This document shows positions 25,281 to 36,441 of a stretch of DNA of 49,635 bases, piece after piece; within the stretch, counting starts at the first letter, position 1; each line of letters begins with the position of its first letter. The translations under genes were made by a program, and so were the position numbers. The notes beneath the pieces are model-generated. The model was not told the origin of the DNA. It saw only the letters and a list, made by a program, of their open reading frames with translations, and did not search any database. Source of the DNA: Testudinibacter crocodili (GTDB lineage Bacteria; Pseudomonadota; Gammaproteobacteria; Enterobacterales; Pasteurellaceae); assembly GCA_006228005.1 (NCBI GenBank), contig VDHG01000014.1:1-49635 (forward strand), written 5' to 3'.

Positions 25281-26011
25281 TGCTTAATCGCCGCTAGCAC
25301 TGCCTGTAATTTTTTGCCATCGGTAATGTTGATTTGTTGATCTTGTCGGCTGTCTTTGCCCATGCTTGGCGCTTCGTTGACCAACATGGCGCTGTGGCGA
25401 TAACCGCCGGCAGAAAGGTGCAGCTCTTGTGCACCGCTAATTTGCAGGATTTGCCGTGCATTGCTTGCATTCACGCCAGCACCGGGCATAATCGAAATGC
25501 GTTGATCCGCTTGCCGGACTAAATCTCGAATCAAATCGACACCTGCGACCGCACTTTGCTGTTGTCCGGAGGTTAACAGCCGCTCGCAGCCCAGTTCGAT
25601 AATCTGTTCAAGTGCGGTTTGCGGATCACGGCAGAGATCAAAGGCACGGTGGAACGTCACGCCCAAGCCATCGGCACAGTCAATCAACCGCTGGCAAGTC
25701 GCTATGTCAATATCGGCTTTTTCGGTTAATGCGCCAATCACCACCCCCTGTGCACCGCACTTTTTCGCCAATCGAATATCGCTTTGCATCATGCCAACTT
25801 CATCGACACTAAACAGAAAATCCCCTGCACGTGGGCGGATCATAACATACAGCGGAATTTGCGCCGCTGCGAGCGCACGTTCGATCAAGCCATAGTTCGG
25901 CGTTATTCCACCCAATGCCAACGCGCCACACAGCTCGATTCGATCAGCACCGTATTTTTGCGCGGTATGAATCGATTCGATATTGTCCACACACACTTCT
26001 ACCTTAATCAT
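25277..26011 (-). CDS. cutC: CutC-family protein
   Basis: A 244-residue TIM-barrel protein of the CutC family, historically tied to copper homeostasis, though that role is disputed. Family motifs are [63 protein letters not shown] and LTSGQQ, with GAGVNASN near the end. The ATG at 26011 (MIKVEVC) fits the family; an upstream in-frame stretch merely translates a 9-bp tandem repeat into LIQLIQ. It is divergent from the large membrane-protein gene. Confidence 0.92.
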   Translation of the reverse strand: MIKVEVCVDNIESIHTAQKYGADRIELCGALALGGITPNYGLIERALAAAQIPLYVMIRPRAGDFLFSVDEVGMMQSDIRLAKKCGAQGVVIGALTEKADIDIATCQRLIDCADGLGVTFHRAFDLCRDPQTALEQIIELGCERLLTSGQQQSAVAGVDLIRDLVRQADQRISIMPGAGVNASNARQILQISGAQELHLSAGGYRHSAMLVNEAPSMGKDSRQDQQINITDGKKLQAVLAAIKH

Positions 26012-26034
26012 ATCGCTTCCTTTTTTCCGCCCTA

Positions 26035-26069
26035 GAATCAATTGAATCAATTGAATCAATTGAATCAAT
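26035..26069. repeat. 9-bp tandem repeat between cutC and the membrane-protein gene
   Basis: The unit AATCAATTG is repeated nearly four times (26036-26069) without variation. It lies 24 bases upstream of cutC and about 95 bases upstream of the divergent gene, so it may sit in a promoter for either. Confidence 0.9.
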
Positions 26070-26162
26070 CTTAACAAGATTACCCCGAAAAAGTAATTGC
26101 TTGTTAAACAATCCAAAAGAATTTACTATCATTAGGCTCATCAATAATAAACAGGTGAAACT

Positions 26163-28805
26163 ATGCAGAATAAACTTCTCTTTACTGCCTCTTGGCCAAC
26201 GTATTTATTGATCCTCACCACGCTCACCGCCGCCGGCTTTCTCAGTAGCGGAGTGGTCACTTGGATTGCCGCCAATTGGGATTATTTCAGCAAATTCACC
26301 AAACTGTACGCCACTCAAGGTCTATTCGCCAGCAGCATTGTCGTCGGAATATGGGTTTATTACCGGGAATACCGTAAACTCGGGCAAGTACGGTTGAAAT
26401 TCGTCAGCAGCACCTTTTTCTTTATTGCCGCCGTGCTGATTGGTGCATTGTTGGCACTGATTGGGCAAATTTATCAAACCGGCGCCGATCCTTGGCAGCT
26501 ATTTGCACTATGGTCACTGCTGCAAATCCCGTTACTGCTTGCACTGCCCAATGCCGCAGCCGCATTATTACTGCTCGCAACCAGCAATTTGAGTTTAGCG
26601 CTGTATCCCGACCTGCTCTGGTCGCATGAATATTTTTTATATTTCATGCTGCTGCTCAATCTGGGTTTTGTGATGCTAAGCGAAGTTTTCAGCAAATCGC
26701 TGCATGATCAAGATTGGCATATCAGCTCCAAAGTCAGTAACACCGTGCTGATCATGTGTATGACTTTGCTTTGCCTCAACAACCCAAACACTGCGCCGTT
26801 GGTCTGGTTTCTCGCTGCCCCAATGCTTCATTATTACCGGCAACAGCGCCGTGATTTGTTTAACCAGAGCGGCTACTGGGCTTGCCTGTTATTCAGCGTT
26901 GATGTTTTTATTTTAAAGATCACTAATTTTGAGATTAGTGGGATTTTTGTTGCGATTCTCGTCACCCTTGGCGCCGCCATCGTGCTCGGAATTCATTTGA
27001 AAAAGCAATATGTGCAACAAGCGCAAGGTATGCCGTGGCCGCTACAAATCCTGTTTACCACACTGGCAATCATCATCACATTGTTGACAATTGCCTTTCT
27101 ATTTACACTGGACATTTTTGAATCGGATAAGCTATTTCTGATCGCTTCGCTGGTGTTTGTTGCGCTTGGCGCATACCTTTACTACTCGCACAAAGCCAAT
27201 GAATATGCTAGTGGTCTGCTACTGATGATCGGCTTGGGGCTGTATGTTTTTCACTATTTGATAAATTATTACTTGGACTACCGCCAGGACAATCAACCTT
27301 CCCTGCTAAATGGCGATTTGCTCGGACTGATCATCATCAGCCTGCTGTGCTACCTGTTGATTACGATCAATTGGATTAAAACCGGCAGTCTTATCCTGCT
27401 GCTGTTTACCCTATTGTACACCTTTAGTGCGCAAAACGGTTACCTGTATGAATTCCAACCGGAGCAAGGACTGCAAGGCGATTTCTGGACTTTATTGTTT
27501 GATTATTATGCCGATTATTGGTTGGCGCTCGGCAGCTTAATCTTGTTCGGCTTGAGCCTGCGCCCAACCCGTTATCACGCCCATATTCAAAGTGCAGCAT
27601 GGGCATTTTGGCTGGTTTATATCGGTTTTATCTTCAAACCGGATATTTACATCAGCTTAGGGATTACAGAGGCAGCCCCATTACCGACACCCAACACGCT
27701 TGCTGAATTTTTCCATATTCTCACCCATGGGCTGTTTACGGTGGAAAACTGGCACTGGACAACCTTGATCCTGTTACTGATTTGCCTGTCACCGGCGATT
27801 ATCCAGCTCTGGATCAGCCGTCAACAACCATTGAAAACACGAAGTGCGGTCATCGTTGCCCTAGTGTTGGTAGTTTTCGGTTTGGCTTTTATCGCCTCAC
27901 CAAGCATTTTAGTCAGCTTCAGTTTGCTGTTGCTGGCTTATCTCAATCATAATCGGTTGCTGTTTAGCTGCGTTCTGCTGGCGATGATCGGTTTTTTAGC
28001 AAAATATTATTACTGGCTGGATTTGCCGCTGCTGTATAAATCTTTCTTATTGCTAGGCAATGCGATTCTGTTTCTGTTAGCCGCACTGTATTTGCAACGT
28101 CAACACCGTCGTGCAACTGCGGTTGCCACGGCTGAATCAAGTTATCAAGGAAAAATCGGTTGGTTGACGCCGTCACTTGCGCTGCTCACCCTGCTGCTGA
28201 CACTGGCTATCGGCAATTACAGCATTCAAAAATATGAAAATGTACTGACTAACGGCAAGTCGGTGATCCTCGCCTTGGCGCCGATTGATCCGCGCTCGAT
28301 TATGCAAGGCGATTATATGGAACTCAACTACGACTTGATAGAGCAAGTGCGGTCTGAAATTGATAAACAGCAACAAGAAAAAAGAGCCGAATTTAATATC
28401 GATAACCCCTACCCGATTTATGATCAAGAGAATAGCGAGAGTGATGCGATCAAGGCTGGCCAAGAGGATGAGCAAGCAGCTTATGCACAATTCGCACAAT
28501 GGCAGGATCAACGCCCGACACAGCTATACGCACTGTTAAAACAAAACGCTGACGGCAGTGCCGCACTTTGCCGCTTGGAAGAAGCCTTACCAGAAAATTA
28601 TCATGACTGCCTTCCAGATGTTGCCATCAAGCTGCGTATTAATGACTACAATATGCTATGGGGTCTAAAAATGCCCGGACAACAATTCTTCTTTGCCGAA
28701 GGACAAGCCGCCCACTTTGAACAAGCCAAATATGGCGAATTTCGGGTGCTAAACGGCATAGCGTTGTTATCACGTTTGTTGGATAAGGATTTAAAACCGC
28801 TTTAG
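26163..28805 (+). CDS. Large membrane protein: DUF2157, DUF4401 and GDYXXLXY regions
   Basis: An 880-residue inner-membrane protein with some twenty hydrophobic helices up to about residue 700. The start ([30 protein letters not shown]) fits DUF2157, and the middle resembles DUF4401. The soluble tail begins near residue 700 and contains [16 protein letters not shown], matching the GDYXXLXY signature that names its domain, then a charged helix and [29 protein letters not shown]. In many bacteria these parts are separate neighbouring genes. Function is unknown; a cell-envelope role is a guess. The ATG at 26163 follows CAGGTGA. Confidence 0.78.
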   Translation: MQNKLLFTASWPTYLLILTTLTAAGFLSSGVVTWIAANWDYFSKFTKLYATQGLFASSIVVGIWVYYREYRKLGQVRLKFVSSTFFFIAAVLIGALLALIGQIYQTGADPWQLFALWSLLQIPLLLALPNAAAALLLLATSNLSLALYPDLLWSHEYFLYFMLLLNLGFVMLSEVFSKSLHDQDWHISSKVSNTVLIMCMTLLCLNNPNTAPLVWFLAAPMLHYYRQQRRDLFNQSGYWACLLFSVDVFILKITNFEISGIFVAILVTLGAAIVLGIHLKKQYVQQAQGMPWPLQILFTTLAIIITLLTIAFLFTLDIFESDKLFLIASLVFVALGAYLYYSHKANEYASGLLLMIGLGLYVFHYLINYYLDYRQDNQPSLLNGDLLGLIIISLLCYLLITINWIKTGSLILLLFTLLYTFSAQNGYLYEFQPEQGLQGDFWTLLFDYYADYWLALGSLILFGLSLRPTRYHAHIQSAAWAFWLVYIGFIFKPDIYISLGITEAAPLPTPNTLAEFFHILTHGLFTVENWHWTTLILLLICLSPAIIQLWISRQQPLKTRSAVIVALVLVVFGLAFIASPSILVSFSLLLLAYLNHNRLLFSCVLLAMIGFLAKYYYWLDLPLLYKSFLLLGNAILFLLAALYLQRQHRRATAVATAESSYQGKIGWLTPSLALLTLLLTLAIGNYSIQKYENVLTNGKSVILALAPIDPRSIMQGDYMELNYDLIEQVRSEIDKQQQEKRAEFNIDNPYPIYDQENSESDAIKAGQEDEQAAYAQFAQWQDQRPTQLYALLKQNADGSAALCRLEEALPENYHDCLPDVAIKLRINDYNMLWGLKMPGQQFFFAEGQAAHFEQAKYGEFRVLNGIALLSRLLDKDLKPL

Positions 28806-28819
28806 GCTTAATCCTCATA

Positions 28820-28875
28820 AACCGCACTTTGCTTATTGTATTGTTATTTTACGCTACGGTTATAAAGTGCGGTTT
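28820..28875. repeat. Inverted pair of uptake signals
   Basis: AAACCGCACTTT (28820-28831) and AAAGTGCGGTTT (28864-28875) form 12-bp arms around a 32-base loop, between the membrane-protein gene and pth. The loop is long for a terminator. A one-base variant (ACCACACTTT) follows near 28892. Confidence 0.85.
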
Positions 28876-28965
28876 CAGTTTCGATTGAGAAAAACCACAC
28901 TTTCGCATACAATATGCGCCTATTTTTTAGCGCAATCCGTTATTAACACAAACAGTGAAACTACC

Positions 28966-29550
28966 GTGTCCGAAATAAAACTTATCGTTGGTTTAGGCAA
29001 TCCCGGCAGCCAATATGCACAAACCCGTCATAACGCTGGGGAATGGCTGTTAGAGCAACTCTGCCGCCAATATAACCTATCGCTCACACCGGAAAGCAAA
29101 TTTTCCGGCAAAACCGCACGCACGCTAATTGCGGGTAACGAAGTGCGGTTTTTGCTGCCGACCACCTTTATGAACCTGAGCGGCAAAGCTGTTGGGGCGT
29201 TGGCGAATTTCTATCGTATTCAACCTGAACAAATCTTGGTGCTTCACGATGAATTGGATCTGCCGCCTGGCACCGCCAAAATCAAACAAGGCGGCGGACA
29301 CGGTGGGCACAACGGACTGAAAGACATTATCGCCAATCTGGGTAATAACAAAAATTTCTACCGTTTGCGAATCGGCATCGGACACCCCGGTGATAAAAAT
29401 CTGGTCAGCGGTTATGTCTTAAACAAACCGCCGAAAACTGAATTAAACTTGATCGAACAAACGATTGAAGAAGCCGCTATCAATGTGGATATTCTGCTGA
29501 CCGACGGAATCAGCAAAGCGATGAATCGTTTGAATGGATTTAAAATTTAA
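28966..29550 (+). CDS. pth: Peptidyl-tRNA hydrolase
   Basis: It releases tRNA from prematurely dropped peptidyl-tRNA, an essential cytosolic recycling step. The 194-residue protein equals the E. coli length and shows [20 protein letters not shown] (with the catalytic histidine), [43 protein letters not shown] and [10 protein letters not shown]. No ATG fits; GTG at 28966 gives the family start. The ribosome site is weak. ychF follows 43 bases later on the same strand, the widespread pth-ychF pair. Confidence 0.96.
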   Translation: MSEIKLIVGLGNPGSQYAQTRHNAGEWLLEQLCRQYNLSLTPESKFSGKTARTLIAGNEVRFLLPTTFMNLSGKAVGALANFYRIQPEQILVLHDELDLPPGTAKIKQGGGHGGHNGLKDIIANLGNNKNFYRLRIGIGHPGDKNLVSGYVLNKPPKTELNLIEQTIEEAAINVDILLTDGISKAMNRLNGFKI

Positions 29551-29593
29551 CCCTAACCGTTGCCACTAACGGTTTTACCAAAAGGAAAATAGT

Positions 29594-30685
29594 ATGGGAT
29601 TTAAGTGCGGTATCGTTGGTTTACCGAATGTGGGCAAATCGACCCTGTTTAACGCTTTGACAAAAGCCGGCATCGAAGCGGCAAACTATCCGTTTTGCAC
29701 CATCGAGCCAAATACCGGTGTAGTACCAATGCCGGATCCGCGTTTAGATGCGCTGGCGGAAATCGTCAATCCGCAACGGGTGCTGCCAACGACCATGGAG
29801 TTCGTTGATATCGCCGGTCTGGTTGCCGGTGCGAGCAAAGGCGAAGGTTTAGGTAACAAATTCTTAGCCAATATCCGCGAAACCGACGCCATCGGTCATG
29901 TGGTGCGTTGTTTTGAGAACGACGATATTGTGCACGTTGCCGGTCAGATCAATCCGGCAGAAGATATCGACACCATCAACACCGAACTGGCGTTAGCCGA
30001 TTTGGACAGTTGCGAAAAAGCCATTCAGCGTTTAACCAAGCGTGCCAAAGGTGGCGACAAAGACGCAAAATTCGAATTGTCGATTATGGAAAAAATTCTG
30101 CCGGTGCTGGAAAATGCCGGCATGATCCGTTCAGTAGATTTAGATAAAGACGAGTTGCACGCAATTAAAGGCTACAACTTCTTAACCCTGAAACCGACAA
30201 TGTACATCGCCAACGTCAATGAAGACGGCTTTGAAAATAACCCGTATTTAGATCGCGTGCGTGAAATTGCCGCCAGCGAAGGTGCGGTGGTGGTGCCGGT
30301 ATGTGCGGCGATCGAATCGGAAATTGCCGAGTTGGACGACGAAGAAAAAGTCGAATTTTTGCAAGATCTGGGCATTGAAGAACCGGGCTTAAACCGGGTG
30401 ATCCGTGCCGGTTATGCGCTGTTAAATCTGCAAACTTACTTCACCGCCGGGGTGAAAGAAGTGCGTGCTTGGACCGTTGCCGTCGGCGCCACCGCCCCAA
30501 AAGCCGCCGCCGTGATCCACACCGATTTTGAAAAAGGCTTTATCCGTGCCGAAGTGATCGCCTACGACGATTTCATTCAATTCAAAGGTGAAAACGGCGC
30601 CAAAGAAGCCGGCAAATGGCGCTTGGAAGGCAAAGACTATATCGTAAAAGACGGCGATGTGATGCACTTCCGCTTTAATGTGTAA
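29594..30685 (+). CDS. ychF: Redox-regulated ATPase YchF (Obg family)
   Basis: YchF is a P-loop NTPase that prefers ATP over GTP, binds ribosomes and modulates oxidative-stress responses. The 363-residue product has the P-loop [17 protein letters not shown], the switch [20 protein letters not shown], an NxxE in place of NKxD (IANVNEDG region) and the C-terminal TGS domain ([17 protein letters not shown]). AAGGAAA lies before the ATG. It follows pth, probably in one transcript. Confidence 0.97.
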   Translation: MGFKCGIVGLPNVGKSTLFNALTKAGIEAANYPFCTIEPNTGVVPMPDPRLDALAEIVNPQRVLPTTMEFVDIAGLVAGASKGEGLGNKFLANIRETDAIGHVVRCFENDDIVHVAGQINPAEDIDTINTELALADLDSCEKAIQRLTKRAKGGDKDAKFELSIMEKILPVLENAGMIRSVDLDKDELHAIKGYNFLTLKPTMYIANVNEDGFENNPYLDRVREIAASEGAVVVPVCAAIESEIAELDDEEKVEFLQDLGIEEPGLNRVIRAGYALLNLQTYFTAGVKEVRAWTVAVGATAPKAAAVIHTDFEKGFIRAEVIAYDDFIQFKGENGAKEAGKWRLEGKDYIVKDGDVMHFRFNV

Positions 30686-30713
30686 TTCATTTCTCACCAA
30701 GAGAATTGATAAA

Positions 30714-30833
30714 GCAAAAGTAGGGGCTGATTAACTATCCGCCCGTTTGCGAAGTGCGGTATAAGCACTTAATCAATAAAGGAAAAATGCAAAGTGCAGT
30801 TCGGGGCGATATATAATCGCCCCCTACTTTTGC
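30714..30833. repeat. 120-bp element bounded by 13-bp inverted repeats
   Basis: GCAAAAGTAGGGG (30714-30726) pairs exactly with CCCCTACTTTTGC (30821-30833). Inside lie an uptake signal, a near-copy of one (AAGTGCAGT) and a tight hairpin GGGGCGAT-ATATA-ATCGCCCC (30803-30823). It follows ychF and precedes the ACT gene. No gene is visible in it. Confidence 0.75.
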
Positions 30834-30917
30834 AATATAAATTATGTATTTTAACCTTTTCCAACCACTTAAATATTATTGATAAACGGCTTTTTACCAC
30901 TATAAATAGAGGAAAAA

Positions 30918-31190
30918 ATGAACAACTCAGTATTAACCGTAATCGGCAAAGATCGGATCGGGATTGTGTATGATGTGGCGAAATTATTAGCCGAACAACA
31001 AATTAATATCGTCAATATCAGCCAACAATTAATGAATGAATTTTTTACCATGATTGTGTTGGTCGATACCAGCGCTTGCGCCAAAGATTACCAAACATTA
31101 GCGGCATTTTTTGTTGAAGAAGGCAAAAAATTGGGCTTGGAATTGCGCTTGCAAAATACCGATATTTTCAATGCCATGCACCGGATTTAA
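30918..31190 (+). CDS. ACT-domain protein, UPF0237 family
   Basis: A 90-residue protein made of one ACT domain: SVLTVIGKDRIGIVYDVAKLLAEQQINIVNISQQ, then FFTMIVLVD and a closing strand. ACT domains bind amino acids and often regulate enzymes. It is almost always encoded next to a UPF0210 gene, as here nine bases downstream, which suggests the two act together; the ligand is unknown. GAGG precedes the ATG. Confidence 0.9.
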   Translation: MNNSVLTVIGKDRIGIVYDVAKLLAEQQINIVNISQQLMNEFFTMIVLVDTSACAKDYQTLAAFFVEEGKKLGLELRLQNTDIFNAMHRI

Positions 31191-31199
31191 GGATTGAAG

Positions 31200-32561
31200 A
31201 TGAGCAACAGTATTCAATCTTACGAAATTTTAGAAACACTGAAAATGGTGTCGGATCAGCATTTTGATGTGCGCACCATCACCATCGGCATTGATCTGCA
31301 CGACTGTATCAGCCCCGATTTGGCGACCTTAAACCAAAATATTTTCAACAAAATTACTCATGTCGGCAAAGACTTGGTACAAACCGCCCAAGAGCTGTCG
31401 GCTAAATATGGTGTACCGATTGTCAATCAGCGCATTTCAGTGACGCCGATTGCGCAAATCGCAGCCGCCACTAAAGCAGACAGTTATGTCTCGATTGCCC
31501 AAACCTTGGATCGCGCCGCCAAAGCGATTGGGGTCTCGTTTATCGGCGGTTTTTCCGCGTTGGTACAAAAAGGCATGAGCCCATCGGACGAAGTGTTGAT
31601 TCGCTCGATTCCAGAGGCAATGAAAGTCACCGATATTGTCTGTAGTTCGGTCAATATCGGCTCGACCAAAGCCGGAATCAATATGGATGCGGTGAAACTG
31701 GTGGGTGAAATTGTTAAGCAAACCGCGGAAATCACCCCAGACGGTTTTGGTTGTGCCAAATTAGTCGTGTTCTGCAATGCGGTGGAAGACAATCCGTTTA
31801 TGGCGGGTGCATTTCATGGTTCCGGCGAAGGCGATGCGATTATCAATGTCGGTGTTTCCGGTCCGGGCGTAGTCAAAGCGGCGTTGGAAAACTCGAATGC
31901 AAAAACCTTGACTGAAGTCGCCGAAGTGGTGAAGAAAACCGCGTTTAAAATTACCCGTGTTGGTGAACTTATCGGGCAGGAAGCCAGCAAACGTTTAGGC
32001 ATTCCATTTGGGATTTTGGATCTCTCTCTGGCTCCGACCCCAGCAATTGGCGACAGCGTAGCACGGATTTTGGAGCAAATGGGCTTGAGCGTATGTGGTA
32101 CACACGGCACCACCGCTGCTTTAGCGCTATTAAATGACGCAGTCAAAAAAGGCGGCATGATGGCATCAAGTGCGGTAGGCGGTTTGAGCGGTGCCTTTAT
32201 TCCGGTCTCGGAAGATGAAGGCATGATCAAAGCGGCCGAACAAGGGGTGCTGACGCTGGATAAACTGGAAGCGATGACTGCCGTTTGTTCGGTCGGTTTG
32301 GATATGATTGCCGTGCCGGGTTATACCACTGCTGCTACCATTTCCGGCATTATCGCCGACGAAGCGGCAATCGGCATGATCAACTGCAAAACCACCGCAG
32401 TGCGAATTATCCCTGTGCCAAACAAAGATGTCGGCGAAAGCGTGGAATTCGGCGGGCTGCTCGGCTACGCCCCAATTATGCCGATCAAACAAGGCAACTG
32501 TGAAATCTTCGTCAACCGCGGCGGGCGCATTCCGGCGCCAGTACAGGCGTTAAAAAATTAA
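31200..32561 (+). CDS. UPF0210 (PFL-family) protein
   Basis: A 453-residue cytosolic protein of the UPF0210/DUF711 family, distantly related to glycyl-radical (pyruvate formate-lyase-like) folds by annotation but of unknown activity. Conserved segments include [68 protein letters not shown] and [19 protein letters not shown]. The ATG at 31200 ([10 protein letters not shown]) has AAGGA seven bases upstream, better than a TTG two codons earlier. It is coupled to the ACT gene. Confidence 0.9.
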   Translation: MSNSIQSYEILETLKMVSDQHFDVRTITIGIDLHDCISPDLATLNQNIFNKITHVGKDLVQTAQELSAKYGVPIVNQRISVTPIAQIAAATKADSYVSIAQTLDRAAKAIGVSFIGGFSALVQKGMSPSDEVLIRSIPEAMKVTDIVCSSVNIGSTKAGINMDAVKLVGEIVKQTAEITPDGFGCAKLVVFCNAVEDNPFMAGAFHGSGEGDAIINVGVSGPGVVKAALENSNAKTLTEVAEVVKKTAFKITRVGELIGQEASKRLGIPFGILDLSLAPTPAIGDSVARILEQMGLSVCGTHGTTAALALLNDAVKKGGMMASSAVGGLSGAFIPVSEDEGMIKAAEQGVLTLDKLEAMTAVCSVGLDMIAVPGYTTAATISGIIADEAAIGMINCKTTAVRIIPVPNKDVGESVEFGGLLGYAPIMPIKQGNCEIFVNRGGRIPAPVQALKN

Positions 32562-32572
32562 TTGTTCAACCA

Positions 32573-32605
32573 AAGTGCGGTCAGAACCTAATCTGAACCG
32601 CACTT
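32573..32605 (+). terminator. Inverted uptake-signal pair acting as a likely terminator
   Basis: AAGTGCGGT (32573-32581) pairs with ACCGCACTT (32597-32605), and AGA/TCT extends the stem. It lies 12 bp past the UPF0210 stop. The T run is short. Terminators built from two uptake signals are known in Pasteurellaceae. Confidence 0.6.
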
Positions 32606-32721
32606 GTACTTCTCACTCAATATTCCTTTTCGTTCTAACAAAATCCAATTGATTATTTCTCCTTTATCGATTTTATTGTATGTTACTCTATCGTTAGTTT
32701 ACTGTTTAACAAGGAATCCCA

Positions 32722-34320
32722 ATGAAATCAACCGCACTTTTCTCTTTGACCGCACTTGCACTCTCATTTTCTGCCGCCGCCCAAGCGGCACCGCATACGC
32801 TGATTAACTGTATCAGCAACTCGCCTGGTCAATTCAGTCCGGCGATTATCAATGATGCCAATGATTTCAACGCCAGTTCACAACAGGTTTATGACAGTTT
32901 ATTGGCGTTTAAACCCGGTTCAACCGAGATCGAACCCGGATTAGCGGAGCGGTGGGAAATCAGTGATGACGGTTTGAGTTACACTTTCCACCTGCGCAAA
33001 GGGGTAAAATTTCATGCCAATAAGGAATTTAGCCCGAGCCGCGATTTTAACGCTGACGACGTGTTGTTTTCCTATCTACGTCAAGCCGACAAAGATCATC
33101 CGTTCCACCATGTTTCCAGCGGAACCTATTTTTATTTCAACTGGATGGCACTGCCAAAGCTGTTGAAATCAGTCGAAAAAGTCGATGATTACACAGTGAG
33201 AATCAACCTGAACCAAGCCTATTCGCCATTCTTGAAAATCGTGGCGATGGATTTTCTGTCAATTTATTCCAAAGAGTATGCCGATAAGATGTTGGCAGCA
33301 GGCAAGCCGGAAGCAATTGACAAAACACCGATTGGCACCGGGCCGTTTGTGTTTCAAGGCTATCAATTGGATCAAGCGATTCGCTACAGCGCCAACGCCG
33401 ATTATTGGCGTGGTAAAGCCGATATTGATCGCCTGATTTTCAGCATCACGCCGGACGCTACCGCCCGTTACGCCAAATTACAAACCGGTGCTTGCGATGT
33501 CATTGATTTCCCGAATATCGCCGATATCGAACAGATGAAAAACAATCCCAAAGTGCGGTTATTTGCCAAAGAAGGGCTGAATTTAGCCTACATCGGCATC
33601 AACCACCGCAAAGCGCCGCTGGAAAATGTGAAAGTGCGACAAGCCCTGAATTATGCCACCGATAAACAGTCGATTATCAACGTGGTTTATCAAGGCGGAA
33701 GCGGCGTGGCGGCAAAAAATCCGTTCCCGCCAAGCGTGTTGGGCTACAACGATGCGATTGAAGATTATCCGTTTGATTTAGAAAAAGCTAAACAATTGTT
33801 GGTTGAAGCTGGTTATGGCGACGGCTTTGAAACCGACATTTGGGTGCAGCCGGTGGTGCGTCCATCCAATCCGAACCCACGCCGCACCGCGGAAATTTTG
33901 CAAGCGGATTGGGCGAAAATCGGCATCAAAGCTAACTTAGTCACCCACGAATGGGCAGATTTTAACAAACGTACCCGTGAAGGCGAGTTTTATACCGGTA
34001 CTTACGGCTGGACCAGTCGCAACGGTGACCCGGACAACTTTTTAGCGCCGTTGCTCGGCTGTGAAAACGTCGGCGGCACTAACTACGCTGGCTGGTGCAA
34101 TGCGGAGTTTGAAAATCTAATTCAGCAAGCAGTCGCCACCTCTGATGAGGCGCAACGAGCGGCGTTATATCAACAAGCATTAGTGCTTGCCAAACAACAG
34201 GCGCCGTTGATTCCGCTGGCACACTCAGTCAACTATGTGCCGACCAGCCTACGGGTACAAAATTTCCAACAAAGCCCGTTTGGTTATACTGCGTTTTATG
34301 GGGTGAAAGTAGCAGATTAG
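32722..34320 (+). CDS. Periplasmic dipeptide/heme-binding protein, DppA/HbpA-like
   Basis: A 532-residue substrate-binding protein (SBP family 5) for an ABC importer. The Sec signal peptide (about residues 1-22, ending AQA|A) has no lipobox, so the protein is soluble in the periplasm. Family signs are EIEPGLAERWEISDDGLSYTFHLRKGVKFH, PIGTGPF, VRQALNYATDK and GWTSRNGDPDNFLAPLLGC with GTNYAGWCN, close to E. coli DppA. Dipeptides or heme are likely ligands. No permease or ATPase genes are adjacent, so the partner is elsewhere. Two uptake signals (32731-32739 and 32749-32757) lie in the signal-peptide codons. Confidence 0.85.
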   Translation: MKSTALFSLTALALSFSAAAQAAPHTLINCISNSPGQFSPAIINDANDFNASSQQVYDSLLAFKPGSTEIEPGLAERWEISDDGLSYTFHLRKGVKFHANKEFSPSRDFNADDVLFSYLRQADKDHPFHHVSSGTYFYFNWMALPKLLKSVEKVDDYTVRINLNQAYSPFLKIVAMDFLSIYSKEYADKMLAAGKPEAIDKTPIGTGPFVFQGYQLDQAIRYSANADYWRGKADIDRLIFSITPDATARYAKLQTGACDVIDFPNIADIEQMKNNPKVRLFAKEGLNLAYIGINHRKAPLENVKVRQALNYATDKQSIINVVYQGGSGVAAKNPFPPSVLGYNDAIEDYPFDLEKAKQLLVEAGYGDGFETDIWVQPVVRPSNPNPRRTAEILQADWAKIGIKANLVTHEWADFNKRTREGEFYTGTYGWTSRNGDPDNFLAPLLGCENVGGTNYAGWCNAEFENLIQQAVATSDEAQRAALYQQALVLAKQQAPLIPLAHSVNYVPTSLRVQNFQQSPFGYTAFYGVKVAD

Positions 34321-34376
34321 GTGCAATCACAAATTTGGGCGCATTTAATGCGCCCTTACCATGACGACTTCATTAA

Positions 34377-35021
34377 TTAAACCACTTCCCGCAACTCAAC
34401 AAATTCTGCCTGCGGAAAATGCGTGCTTAAATAACGCTGCAAATAGGCTTGGGTTTCGTTTTCGATAATTGGATCGGTTTGCGGATAGTGGTTGTAAATC
34501 AATGCTTGTAACGCAATGCCACGCTGTTGGCAGACTGCAAGGCTTAATAAAGTGTGGTTGATGCTACCCAGTTTGCCGGAAGTGACCAAAATCAGTGGAT
34601 AACCTTGTTGTTGCAAATAATCCAGTGTGGTCAATTCGTTATTCAACGGCACCGCCAAACCGCCGGCACCCTCGATCAAGACCACGTCATACTGCTGCGC
34701 TAAAATTTGTGTATCGGCGGTGATTTGCGCCAGATCGATCTCGGTTTGCGCCAAGCGTGCCGCCAAGTGCGGTGAACAAGGGTAATCAAACACATAACGG
34801 CAAGTGGTGCCATCCAAATCGCATTGTTGCAGCGGCAGATTTTGCAGTTTGCGGTGGCATTGAATATCCTCGGCAACGCCTGAACAGCCGGTTTGTACCA
34901 GTTTTTGCGTGATCACCGACCGTCCTTGTGCCATAAGCTGATTGGCATAAAATCCGGTGGCAATGGTTTTGCCCACATCGGTATCAATGCCTGAAATAAA
35001 CATGATCTGTTGCTTTTTCAT
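34377..35021 (-). CDS. bioD: Dethiobiotin synthetase
   Basis: It closes the ureido ring of 7,8-diaminopelargonate using CO2 and ATP, the penultimate step of biotin synthesis. The 214-residue protein has the P-loop GIDTDVGKT near the start, KLVQTG and the [10 protein letters not shown] motif. It is the last gene of bioA-F-G-C-D. Its ATG overlaps the bioC stop by four bases (ATGA). The final step enzyme bioB is not in this window. Confidence 0.95.
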   Translation of the reverse strand: MKKQQIMFISGIDTDVGKTIATGFYANQLMAQGRSVITQKLVQTGCSGVAEDIQCHRKLQNLPLQQCDLDGTTCRYVFDYPCSPHLAARLAQTEIDLAQITADTQILAQQYDVVLIEGAGGLAVPLNNELTTLDYLQQQGYPLILVTSGKLGSINHTLLSLAVCQQRGIALQALIYNHYPQTDPIIENETQAYLQRYLSTHFPQAEFVELREVV

Positions 35022-35800
35022 TGATTCTGTTTCCGTTTTGCCAACATCAGCAGTGGCGCATAAGTCAACCGCACTTTGCCGTTGACGCTAAACTGCTGTT
35101 GATAACGCTGATAAAAATCCGCTAATTTGCCTTTTGTCCACTGCTGTTGATTGGTGGCAGTAACCCCAGTGGCTTGCAAATGGCGCAACACGGCACTGGG
35201 CTGCTGAAACCATAATTGGATTGGCTGTTGATCTTGTGCGATCAGCTCAAAGTGCGGTTCTAGCCATGTTTGCCATTGTTGCAAGCTGGGATAATGTAAA
35301 CCAATGGCGGTCAGCTGCTTAATTTCCACTAAATTTTGCGGCAAAAAGGTGCTAAACAACAGCCAACCGTTTGGTTTGAGCGCCTGTGTTGCCAGCGAGA
35401 TGATCCGTTGTGGCTGCTGAAACCATTGCACGGTGGACGCCGAAGCCAGCAAATCAAATTGATGATTTAACACCAAAGTGCGCTCAAGCTGCTCGGCATC
35501 GGCTGCGCATAATTCTACTTCTGTTGTCGATAATTGCTGTTTTGCCTTTGCCAGCGCACTTGGGTTCAAATCATTTAAACACCACGACCGCACTTGCCAA
35601 TGTTGCGCCAATAAACGGGTTAAATCGCCACTGCCGCAGCCGATTTCCAACACGCGCTGAAACTGTGTTTGTTCGCTGTGGTACAACAAGTCAGCCAAAC
35701 GACGGTTGATTTGTTGCTGTGCTTGCGCATGTTGATCGTAACTGGCTAAGGCTTTGGCAAAACAGTGACCGATCCGTTTTTTATCCAATGCTGCTAGCAT
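35018..35800 (-). CDS. bioC: Malonyl-ACP O-methyltransferase
   Basis: It methylates malonyl-ACP so that fatty-acid synthesis can build pimeloyl-ACP methyl ester. The 260-residue protein shows the SAM motif [23 protein letters not shown], the CAADAEQL acidic loop and [13 protein letters not shown], typical for BioC. It starts [26 protein letters not shown] and overlaps the end of bioG by seven bases. Confidence 0.95.
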   Translation of the reverse strand: MLAALDKKRIGHCFAKALASYDQHAQAQQQINRRLADLLYHSEQTQFQRVLEIGCGSGDLTRLLAQHWQVRSWCLNDLNPSALAKAKQQLSTTEVELCAADAEQLERTLVLNHQFDLLASASTVQWFQQPQRIISLATQALKPNGWLLFSTFLPQNLVEIKQLTAIGLHYPSLQQWQTWLEPHFELIAQDQQPIQLWFQQPSAVLRHLQATGVTATNQQQWTKGKLADFYQRYQQQFSVNGKVRLTYAPLLMLAKRKQNQ

Positions 35801-36441
35801 AGTTCAGACCACGCATTAAACGCCGCCAAGGCAAAGTGCGGTAGTGCAAGCTGTATAATCTCACTGTCGGTTTGCCGCCAATACTTTAACTGATTTACGG
35901 TTGGAAAGATCAGATCCTGCGTGCCGACAATCGCTTTTTGCCAGCGAATGACAGCTGGTTTCACATGCGCAAATGCCTGATACACCGCCGCCAACTCCTG
36001 CGCGATTTCGCTGGTCGGACGTGGCGCAATTGTTTGATATTGCTGTAATAACTCACGTTTGCCACACATTCGCCGTTCAAATTTACTGCGTGTTATCGGA
36101 TTGAAACCGTCTAATGTGCCTTGAAAAATCGCCTGCGGAATGCCGAATTGATCGTCAATCAAACACGGCGTGCCGTTAATTGCCACACTTGCGGCAAACG
36201 GCAAATCTGCCACCGTCTGCTCCGCTGCCCACACGCCTATCGACCACGCCACCAAATGCAAAGTGCGGTAGCGGCTGAGATCGGCATTCAGGCTTAAATC
36301 ACGATAATCCCAACACAGCAACAGATCGGTATCGGGCGGTAATTGCCAGTGTTTCACCAATTGCGGCGATGTGCCCCAACCAGCAAAATACAGAATGAGA
36401 TTCGGGTTATTTTCTGCGGTGATCAGCCATTCGGTCTGCAT
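35794..36441 (-). CDS. bioG: Pimeloyl-ACP methyl ester carboxylesterase, BioG type
   Basis: It removes the methyl group from pimeloyl-ACP methyl ester and so ends chain building; BioG is the Haemophilus-type replacement for BioH. The 215-residue alpha/beta hydrolase has the YFAGWGTSP oxyanion-hole region and the nucleophile in LVAWSIGVWAA. Its ATG shares one base with the bioF stop (TAATG). Confidence 0.92.
   Translation of the reverse strand: MQTEWLITAENNPNLILYFAGWGTSPQLVKHWQLPPDTDLLLCWDYRDLSLNADLSRYRTLHLVAWSIGVWAAEQTVADLPFAASVAINGTPCLIDDQFGIPQAIFQGTLDGFNPITRSKFERRMCGKRELLQQYQTIAPRPTSEIAQELAAVYQAFAHVKPAVIRWQKAIVGTQDLIFPTVNQLKYWRQTDSEIIQLALPHFALAAFNAWSELC

Noticed and set aside
32604..32807. 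A 67-codon frame overlapping the DppA-like start
   Set aside because: It overlaps the signal-peptide codons in another frame and lacks a ribosome site.
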